Below, one piece after another: positions 21,276 to 26,967 of a stretch of DNA of 26,967 nt (position 1 is its first letter; every line of letters starts with the position of its first letter). The stretch covers positions 1-26,967 of the forward strand of contig JAQBGG010000074.1 of assembly GCA_032122625.1 (NCBI GenBank). The letters run 5' to 3'. Source of the DNA: CAXMST01 sp032122625. Its GTDB lineage: Bacteria > Actinomycetota > Thermoleophilia > Solirubrobacterales > 70-9. The translations under genes and the position numbers were made by a program. A model generated the notes under the pieces. It was not told the DNA's origin, did no database searches, and was given only the letters and a program-made list of their open reading frames with translations.

Positions 21276-22502
21276 TCAGCTGCTCCCCGCGGCCGGTTGG
21301 GATCTGCTCATCGGCTCGCTGTGCCACTCGTGGGGCATTGACACCTCGACGTCGATCGTGCGCGCCGGCGGCTCGAGCTCATGAGTGAGCGACTCGCGGG
21401 CCAGCCAGGGCGCCAGGTAGCGACCGCTGACCTTGTGCGGAGGCCACCATAGGTAGTCGCTCGAAACGACTCCCTCGCCATCGCCGCCGGCGGCGTCGGT
21501 GTGCATGTGCAGCGACTCCCCTCCGGTCAGGAGCTTGCCCCGCAGCACCGGGTGGAACGGCTGCGCATCAGCCGCAAAGCCGAGGGCGGAGGCGATGCCC
21601 GCCGCCGCGGTGTCGGCCTGTTGGGTGGCAATCCCTCCCTGCTTGATCGGGAAGCTCGTGCCGTCTCCGGCGGCAAAGACATCCTCGAGGCCGCGAACCC
21701 TGCAGAACTCGTCGATCGGGATGAATCCGCCGCGATCGACAGGCAGGCCGCCGATCGGCCGGCCGGCCATCACCGGAAGGGCGAGGGAGACGCCCTCGAT
21801 CGTGGCTCCATCAGCACCTTCACGAAGCTCTCCGCGCTCGTTCTCAATCACCCACGTGTCGGGCCTGAACCCGATACTTCTCAGCTCCAGCAGATCGGCG
21901 ATTTCCCCGCTCGCGGCCGTGCCGAAGATGATCAACGGCGCCTGCTCCGGGGTCACGATCGTCAACCGGACGTCAGGACGCACCTCGTCGAGACGCCGCG
22001 CCCCCATCAACGCGAACTCGTAGATCGGCAGGCTCCAGGTGGCCCCCGGAGGGACGATCAGGTTGAGCCGGCCGTCGTCGGGAACCTGGCGCAGGATCTG
22101 ATCGAAGCTGGTCGGCGGTTCGCCGGTCCAAAGCGTCTCAGCCGATGAGTACGGGGATTGCAGTTGGCTGCCGGCGGCTATCAGCGCTTGGCCGTAGGCC
22201 ACCTGCTGGTCGCCCTCCAGTTGGATCAGATGGTCGTCTGACTCGACGGACTCGACCCGCCCGACGATCAGGTCGGCACCGATGCTGGCGAGCAGCGCGC
22301 GGAGATCACGGCGCTCGGCGGTCTCGGGCGAGAACGGCTCACGGACGATCAGGGGCCGGTAGACGAACTCCGGGTCGGGGGAGATCACGACGACGTCGGC
22401 GCTTCCGTCAGTGATGGCACGGAGGTATAGGACGGCCTCGAGAGCGGCGATTCCGCCGCCGACGATCGCGACCTCGTGGCGTTCGGTGCGCGCGGCTTCC
22501 AT
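21276..22502 (-). CDS. FAD-dependent oxidoreductase, SQR/NDH-2-like
   Basis: 408 residues. N-terminal FAD motif EVAIVGGGIAALEA (about 10-23). Further C-terminal segments are DVFAAGDGTSFPIKQGGIATQQAD (about 273-296) and WWPPHKVSGRYLAP, as in sulfide:quinone oxidoreductase relatives. The two or three redox Cys of true SQR are missing: the only Cys is in EFCRVRG. It is therefore not a canonical sulfide oxidase, and the donor is unknown. The start is ATG 22502, with TAGACT 6 nt upstream. It is first in a minus-strand operon with treT and a USP gene. It is divergent from and paralogous to the flavoprotein at 22611. Confidence 0.85.
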   Translation of the reverse strand: MEAARTERHEVAIVGGGIAALEAVLYLRAITDGSADVVVISPDPEFVYRPLIVREPFSPETAERRDLRALLASIGADLIVGRVESVESDDHLIQLEGDQQVAYGQALIAAGSQLQSPYSSAETLWTGEPPTSFDQILRQVPDDGRLNLIVPPGATWSLPIYEFALMGARRLDEVRPDVRLTIVTPEQAPLIIFGTAASGEIADLLELRSIGFRPDTWVIENERGELREGADGATIEGVSLALPVMAGRPIGGLPVDRGGFIPIDEFCRVRGLEDVFAAGDGTSFPIKQGGIATQQADTAAAGIASALGFAADAQPFHPVLRGKLLTGGESLHMHTDAAGGDGEGVVSSDYLWWPPHKVSGRYLAPWLARESLTHELEPPARTIDVEVSMPHEWHSEPMSRSQPAAGSS

Positions 22503-22508
22503 GGCGGT

Positions 22509-22514
22509 AGTCTA
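22509..22514 (-). promoter_or_regulatory. Candidate -10 element of the minus-strand flavoprotein operon (leaderless-type)
   Basis: TAGACT on the minus strand ends 6 nt before ATG 22502. No Shine-Dalgarno lies between. Confidence 0.5.
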
Positions 22515-22610
22515 GGCTCTAGGAGGCTCCACCCCAAAGGGGGAGAGCAACCGATCAATCTGCGGCCAACTACGGAACCCAGGCCGTCCCGGCGGGCAAG
22601 GATTCCGTTG

Positions 22611-23951
22611 ATGGACTCGACCCAGACCCAGACCCAGAGCGATGCGACGCCTCCCGATACGGACGAGGACTTCACGGTCCTGATCGCGGGAGGTGGCGTC
22701 GCCGGCCTGGAGGCGATCCTGGCGCTGCGGGAGGCCGGACCCCCCTCCCTGCGAATCGAGGTGCTGGCGCCGGCGGCGGAGTTCACGCTGGCCCCGCTCA
22801 GCATCGTCGAGCCCTTCGGCGGAGACGAGGCGCCGACTGTCGACCTCGCAGCCTTCTGCGCCGAACACGGTGCGACCTTCACCCAAGCGGGGCTGGCCGA
22901 GATCTGGCCCGGCCAGCAGCGGGTGCTCACCGACGACGGCTCGGAGCTGCCCTATGACGCGCTCCTGCTCTGCATCGGCGCCCGCCGCCAAACGGTGCTG
23001 CCTGAGGCACTCAGCTTCGGCGGTGGCGGCGACTCAGAGCGGCTCGGGGAGCTGGTCAGGAACGCGGTCGCGGCGGGTGCGGGCCGCCTCAGCTTCGTCG
23101 TTCCCGACGAGATCAGCTGGCCGCTCCCCCTCTATGAGATCGCGCTCCAGGCCGCTGACCGGCTGCGGAACACCACCGTCGAGGTCAGCTTCCAGACCTC
23201 GGAGCCGACGCCCCTGCACCCCTTCGGGCCGGATGCCTCCAAGAAGGTTGAGACGATCATGAAGGAGGCCGGAATCCACCTCAGCTGCGGCGAAAGCTTC
23301 GCGTCGGGCTCGGGGGCGGAGTTGCAGGCCGATTGGATCGTCACTATCCCGCGGCTCGAGGTGCCCGAGATTCCCGGCCTGCCGCAGGCTACCCACGGGT
23401 TCGTGCCGATTGACGCGCGAATGAGGGTCGACGGCGCTGATCGTGTCTGGGCCGTCGGGGATGTGACCTGGTCGCCCATCAAGCAGGGCGGGATCGCAGC
23501 CCAGCAGGCCGACGTCGCCGCCGCCGACATCCTCGCGGAGGCGGGAGTCGAGATCGAGGTGCCCGCGTACGCGCCCGTGCTGCGAGCCGCGTTGATGACC
23601 GCCGACGGCCCGTTCTACCTGCGATCGGGAACCGATGCGGACGGCGGCCAGCGAGCGCCGCTGTGGTGGCCGCCGGCCAAGGTCGCGGGCCGGCTGCTGG
23701 CCCCTTATCTCGCCGAGCGACTGGATCCAACTATCGCCAAAGACGAAATGCTCGACCTGCAGGCCGACGAGGGACGCGATGTCGACCATGCCGAAGCCCT
23801 GGAGCTGGCGCTGCAATGGGCCGACATCGATGCCGCTCAGGGGCAGTACCGACGGGCCCTGCATTGGATGGACATCGCCGGTGGCCTCAACCTGGTGATC
23901 CCAGCCGCCTACCGGGAGAAGAGTCGCAAGTGGCGACAGGAGCTCCGCTAG
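22611..23951 (+). CDS. FAD-dependent oxidoreductase, SQR/NDH-2-like (divergent paralogue)
   Basis: 446 residues. After a Gln/Thr-rich N-terminus comes the FAD motif VLIAGGGVAGLEAIL (about 22-36). VWAVGDVTWSPIKQGGIAAQQADVAAADIL (about 280-309) and LWWPPAKVAGRLLAPYLAERL follow, the same layout as the neighbour at 21276-22502. Three Cys are present (FCAEHG, LLCIGARR, LSCGESF), but they are not placed like the SQR redox pair. The C-terminal tail (about 390-446) is helical and longer than in the paralogue. ATG 22611 is chosen over an upstream in-frame ATG at 22476, which lies inside the divergent gene; AAGGA is 8 nt upstream. The DUF6544-like gene begins inside its 3' end. Confidence 0.85.
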   Translation: MDSTQTQTQSDATPPDTDEDFTVLIAGGGVAGLEAILALREAGPPSLRIEVLAPAAEFTLAPLSIVEPFGGDEAPTVDLAAFCAEHGATFTQAGLAEIWPGQQRVLTDDGSELPYDALLLCIGARRQTVLPEALSFGGGGDSERLGELVRNAVAAGAGRLSFVVPDEISWPLPLYEIALQAADRLRNTTVEVSFQTSEPTPLHPFGPDASKKVETIMKEAGIHLSCGESFASGSGAELQADWIVTIPRLEVPEIPGLPQATHGFVPIDARMRVDGADRVWAVGDVTWSPIKQGGIAAQQADVAAADILAEAGVEIEVPAYAPVLRAALMTADGPFYLRSGTDADGGQRAPLWWPPAKVAGRLLAPYLAERLDPTIAKDEMLDLQADEGRDVDHAEALELALQWADIDAAQGQYRRALHWMDIAGGLNLVIPAAYREKSRKWRQELR

Positions 23952-24655
23952 AGCGATCCCAGTCCGCGCCACCCGCCGTCGATGACCCGCTCGCCGGGCT
24001 CGAGGAACCGGTGCGCCGTTACCTGGGCCGCGCGATCGCCTCCGGCGCCGGGGGCGCGCCCGGCGTCCGGGTCGCGATGCACGGGCGGATCAAGCTCGGC
24101 CCCTGGGTGCCGTTCACGGCGACGCTCGAGACCGATGGCAGCCGGCTGCGCTGGCGCGCCGAACTCGGGCCCGGGCCGCTCACCCTGCTCAGCGTCACCG
24201 ACAGCTACGCCGGCGGCCACGGCTCGCAGCGCTTCGATTTAGCCGGCCGGATCGCCCTGAAGACGGTCGAGGGTGCCGACGTCGACCGCTCGGCCGCCGG
24301 CAGGACCGCGCTGGAGGCGATCTTTGCGCCGATCTCGCTGCTGCCGGGGCCGGGACTCGGCTGGAGCGCCGCAAGCGACTCCGAGATCATCTTCACCCGG
24401 GACCTGGCGCCCGAACGAACCGCGGTTCACCTCCGGATCGACGACGAAGGGCTGCTCGAGGAGGTCTGGGCGCTGCGCTGGGGGAAGGCCGGCCGCGGCC
24501 AACACGCCTACATCCCGATGGGCTCGGTGATCCACCGGAGCGAGACCTTCGGTGCGCTGACGGTCCCGGTCGAGTTCAGGGCCGGATGGTGGTTCGGCAC
24601 GCCGCGATTCGAGCCCTTCTTCGAGGCCAGAATCGACTCACTCGCCCGCGCCTGA
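23930..24655 (+). CDS. DUF6544-like protein, coupled to the flavoprotein
   Basis: 241 residues. Recognisable family-type elements: LEEPVRRYLGRAI near the N-terminus, then RVAMHGRIKLGPWVPFTATLE, LRWRAELGPGPLTLLSVTDSYAGGHGSQRFDLAGRIAL, and the C-terminal GWWFGTPRFEPFFEARI. It is rich in beta-strands and Trp, has no signal peptide or membrane helix, and may bind a lipid or hydrophobic ligand, but no function is established and the DUF number is from memory. GTG 23930 overlaps the flavoprotein gene by 22 nt, with GGGAGAAGAG upstream, indicating coupling. An open frame extends further upstream within the flavoprotein gene and is not thought to be translated. Confidence 0.7.
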   Translation: MATGAPLERSQSAPPAVDDPLAGLEEPVRRYLGRAIASGAGGAPGVRVAMHGRIKLGPWVPFTATLETDGSRLRWRAELGPGPLTLLSVTDSYAGGHGSQRFDLAGRIALKTVEGADVDRSAAGRTALEAIFAPISLLPGPGLGWSAASDSEIIFTRDLAPERTAVHLRIDDEGLLEEVWALRWGKAGRGQHAYIPMGSVIHRSETFGALTVPVEFRAGWWFGTPRFEPFFEARIDSLARA

Positions 24656-24660
24656 GCGTC

Positions 24661-24675
24661 CGGCCCGTGGGACCG
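24661..24675. terminator. Weak hairpin between convergent genes
   Basis: CGGCCC and GGACCG (5 of 6 pairs, 3-nt loop) lie in the 33-nt gap between the convergent DUF6544-like and CopD-like genes. It may act as a shared terminator, but it is short and has no T-tract on either strand. Confidence 0.2.
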
Positions 24676-24688
24676 CCCGAGGACTCGA

Positions 24689-25180
24689 CTAGGTGACGAG
24701 GTCGGCTGCGAGCACGAAGATCGTCACCGTCCCGAGCAGCAGCGAGGCGTGGACGAGCCCCGAAAGCACCCCGACGCTACGCTTGCGCCGCTCGATCGAC
24801 GGATCGGCGGCCCCGCGGCTGAGCTGCAGCTTGAGCTCACGGAGCCGCGGCGCGAGTATGAAGCTGTGGAGGAGGGCCAGGCCGAGCAGGACGACGAAGA
24901 TCGCCGTCTTGGCGATCACCAGGCCGCCGTCCGGTGCACCGTCGATCGCCGACAGTGAGCCGAAGCGGTCGGTCGCGAGCTCGAGGCCGGTCGCGAAGAG
25001 CACGGCCGCAGAGACCCCCGAGACGATCAGGAAGCGGCGACCGACGACGTGGAACAGTTCGCTCCGATCAGCCTCGCTCAGCGCCCGGCTCGCCGAGACG
25101 GCGACCACCGCGAGCATCACCAGCCCACCGCCCCAGACGGCGGCCGCCAGCAGGTGAAGCGAGCGATAGAGGAGGTCCAC
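24689..25180 (-). CDS. CopD-like four-helix membrane protein
   Basis: 163 residues with four hydrophobic helices (about 3-28, 48-66, 88-110, 138-160). His residues sit in or near the helices: H9 in SLHLLAAAVWGGG, H44 in LFHVVGRRF, then LLHSFILAPR and VHASLLLG. The opening LHLLAAAVWGGGLV matches the CopD/DUF4149-like superfamily of membrane proteins linked to copper uptake or heme/quinone chemistry. The exact ligand is unclear. The start GTG 25180 has TATCGT 7 nt upstream and no Shine-Dalgarno. It is convergent with the DUF6544-like gene and lies 64 nt downstream of the ETF-QO gene on the same strand, with its own promoter candidate. Confidence 0.7.
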   Translation of the reverse strand: MDLLYRSLHLLAAAVWGGGLVMLAVVAVSASRALSEADRSELFHVVGRRFLIVSGVSAAVLFATGLELATDRFGSLSAIDGAPDGGLVIAKTAIFVVLLGLALLHSFILAPRLRELKLQLSRGAADPSIERRKRSVGVLSGLVHASLLLGTVTIFVLAADLVT

Positions 25181-25187
25181 GGGGGAG

Positions 25188-25193
25188 ACGATA
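25188..25193 (-). promoter_or_regulatory. Candidate -10 element of the CopD-like gene (leaderless-type)
   Basis: TATCGT on the minus strand ends 7 nt before GTG 25180. The same hexamer precedes prfA. Confidence 0.45.
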
Positions 25194-25244
25194 GAGGTGA
25201 CCGAACGGCTCGGCGGCCGCGGCGAAAATGCCTGGCGGCGCGGA

Positions 25245-26945
25245 TCAAGTCTCCTGGTAGAGGGGGCCGTCGCCGCCTTCGGGCATCGTCAAGCGGCCGC
25301 CCTTGGCGGTGATCGCTCCGCACTGGACGCAGTTCGAGGCGGTGACGTGGACGTCAACCACCGGATCGTGGCCCTCGAGCTGGTCCTCGGGGATCTCGTA
25401 GACCTGGGCCGGGCACATCGAGACCCAGGTCTGCGCGACCTCGCGCGGCACGTGCTCCTGGATGCGGACGTGGTTCGGCGCATCGTCGCGGGTCGCGTTG
25501 CCGGAGAGGAAGACCGAGTCGAGCTTGTTGAAGGTGAGCTCGTTGTCCGGGGCCGGGTAGGAGTCGGCGCCCTTTCCGATCGTCATCTGATGCTCGGCGT
25601 CGCCCTCCTGATCCCACTGGCCGCCGGGGAAGGCCCCCTTGGTGATCGTCATCGCCGAGGCGATCGCGCCGCCGACGAAGAAGCCCTTGTCGAAGGGCTG
25701 TCGCATGTTCCGAGAGCGGTACATGTCCGTCTCGATCGCCGAGCCGCGGACCTTGTCGTCGTAGGCCGAGAAGTCGACGCTCTCGGGATCCGCCTTGAGC
25801 TGCTCGACGATCGCCTCCGCGGCGTAGATCCCGGCGTGCATCGCGTAGTGGATGCCCTTCAGCTCGGGCACGTTCAGCATCGTCGCGGCATCGCCCGCGA
25901 TCATCATGCCGGGGGAAGCGAGCTTCCTCGGCATTGCCCAGTAGCCGCCTGAGGGGATCGTCTTCGCGCCCCAGCCAACGCGCTTGCCGCCCTCGAGCAG
26001 CTTGCGGATGAAGGGGTGCGTCTTGAACTCCTGCAACATGTCGTGGCAGGAGACGGTGGCGTCCGTGTAGTCAAGCCCGATCACCATCCCGATGCAGAGC
26101 TTGTCCTCCCCCATCGGGTAGATGAACGAGCCACCGAACTCGTTGTACTTTGCGCCCTTGCGCATCGGCCAGCCCATCGTGTGGATCACTCTGTCGAGCG
26201 GCTTCGGGACCTCCCAGATCTCCTTCACGCCGAGCTCCCAGCGCTGCGGCTGGCTGCCGTGCAGGTCGAAGTAGTCGAGCGCGGAGTTGGTCAGATGACC
26301 GAGCGTGCCCTCGGCGAGCACCGTCGCCCTCGCCATCAGATCGGACCCGGGCTCGAAGTTGGCGAGCTCCTCCCCGTCCTTGCCACGGCCCTTGTCGCCG
26401 GACCGCACGCCCCTGACGATCCGATCCTCGACCAGCAGCTTGTCGGCGACCGTCTCGGTGAGGATGTAGGCCCCCGCCTCCTCGGCCCGCTCGGCCAGGA
26501 ACCGGCAGAGCTTCGAGACCGAGAGCGTGTAGTTGCCGTGGTTGCGGAAGTTCGGCGGCATCGGCACCAGCGGCAGCGCCCGCTTCTTGGTCAGGAGGTA
26601 GACCGCGTCCTTCTCGACCGTCTGGTAGATCGGCCAGTCCTCGGGACCCTCGCCCGGGAACAGCTCCTGCAGGGCCGAGGGGCGGACGTTGGCGCCGCTC
26701 AGGTTGTGGGCGCCGCAGACCTTGCCCTTCTCCAGCACTGCGACCGGGATCTCACCGAGCTGCTCGGTCAGCTCCGGCTCGTTCTCGAGCAGTTGCATGA
26801 CGCGAGTGGCACAGGCCAGTCCGGCTGGGCCGCCGCCGACGATCACGATGCCTGCCTCGAGGCGCTCCTCCTCCGCATCGAGCGGCGGGCCGATGTAGTC
26901 GTCGGCGTTGAACGGGGGCGGAAACTCTGACGGGGCTACGGGCAT
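25245..26945 (-). CDS. Electron transfer flavoprotein:quinone oxidoreductase (ETF-QO)
   Basis: 566 residues, the usual length of about 550-600. It moves electrons from reduced ETF (fatty-acid and amino-acid dehydrogenation) into membrane quinone. FAD motif IVIVGGGPAGLACATRV (about 33-49). Family segments include KGKVCGAHNLSGA, GMVIGLDYTDATVSCHDMLQEFKTHP, GGYWAMPRKLASPGMMIAGDAATMLNVPELKGIHYAMHAG, and the C-terminal cluster domain. There, MCPAQVYE gives C511 and NCVQCGAI gives C539 and C542. The fourth Cys of the animal/proteobacterial enzyme (CxxCxxC) is I545. ATG 26945 has AAAGGA 9 nt upstream, so a gene or promoter lies beyond the right edge. It would link storage-lipid breakdown to respiration. 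Confidence 0.93.
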   Translation of the reverse strand: MPVAPSEFPPPFNADDYIGPPLDAEEERLEAGIVIVGGGPAGLACATRVMQLLENEPELTEQLGEIPVAVLEKGKVCGAHNLSGANVRPSALQELFPGEGPEDWPIYQTVEKDAVYLLTKKRALPLVPMPPNFRNHGNYTLSVSKLCRFLAERAEEAGAYILTETVADKLLVEDRIVRGVRSGDKGRGKDGEELANFEPGSDLMARATVLAEGTLGHLTNSALDYFDLHGSQPQRWELGVKEIWEVPKPLDRVIHTMGWPMRKGAKYNEFGGSFIYPMGEDKLCIGMVIGLDYTDATVSCHDMLQEFKTHPFIRKLLEGGKRVGWGAKTIPSGGYWAMPRKLASPGMMIAGDAATMLNVPELKGIHYAMHAGIYAAEAIVEQLKADPESVDFSAYDDKVRGSAIETDMYRSRNMRQPFDKGFFVGGAIASAMTITKGAFPGGQWDQEGDAEHQMTIGKGADSYPAPDNELTFNKLDSVFLSGNATRDDAPNHVRIQEHVPREVAQTWVSMCPAQVYEIPEDQLEGHDPVVDVHVTASNCVQCGAITAKGGRLTMPEGGDGPLYQET

Positions 26946-26967
26946 GCTCGATAGTCCTTTCGCTTAA

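Noticed and set aside
21276..22502. Genuine sulfide:quinone oxidoreductase
   Set aside because: The redox cysteines that form the persulfide/disulfide site in SQR are missing; only one Cys is present.
22476..22610. N-terminal extension of the plus-strand flavoprotein from ATG 22476
   Set aside because: The extension runs through the start of the divergent gene and the promoter region, and has no flavoprotein character. ATG 22611 has a good Shine-Dalgarno.

Overview
This GC-rich window looks like the chromosome of an actinobacterium. A deep-branching lineage such as Thermoleophilia (Solirubrobacterales-like) is the best guess. The reasons are the protein flavour (a TolB-repeat plus RTX-repeat secreted protein, a wax ester synthase/DGAT, an EF-G2-type paralogue), frequent GTG starts, and many genes with a TANNNT element only 5-8 nt upstream of the start codon. 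The lineage is inferred from protein features, not from a marker-gene search. No rRNA, tRNA, insertion sequence, phage gene or CRISPR array was seen, and no gap between genes exceeds 300 bases.

The left part (1-4.0 kb, minus strand) is a conserved translation neighbourhood: rpmE (L31), a DUF1385/YqhQ membrane protein and prfA (RF1, running off the left edge). A secreted beta-propeller/RTX protein is inserted between the last two. Next comes a TPC-type P1B ATPase (minus).

The middle (6.1-12.7 kb, plus strand) starts with a tandem universal stress protein and a small membrane protein. These are followed by a tightly overlapped operon for a cytosolic group 3b-type NAD(P)-linked [NiFe] hydrogenase: beta FeS subunit, cyclic-nucleotide-binding-domain protein, flavin/NAD(P) subunit, small subunit, large subunit and maturation protease. 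After it lie a wax ester synthase/diacylglycerol acyltransferase and an EF-G paralogue with altered GTPase motifs.

The right part (16.5-26.9 kb) holds a NarL/DosR-like response regulator, a GAF histidine kinase with a DosS-like GAF signature, and a receiver-only protein. It continues with a minus-strand operon of an SQR-like flavoprotein, a TreT-like glycosyltransferase and a second tandem USP. A divergent paralogous flavoprotein with a DUF6544-like partner, a CopD-like membrane protein and an ETF:quinone oxidoreductase close the window.

Taken together, 4.1-22.5 kb gathers many functional classes of the mycobacterial DosR (dormancy/hypoxia) regulon in one stretch: USPs, P-type ATPase, WS/DGAT, group 3b hydrogenase, DosR/DosS-like pair. 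The main hypothesis is that this is a physically clustered low-oxygen/energy-starvation island with its own two-component control. Candidate operators (an inverted repeat before the hydrogenase genes, a palindrome between kinase and receiver genes, an imperfect dyad before the first USP) are reported, but none is a clear match to the mycobacterial DosR box.
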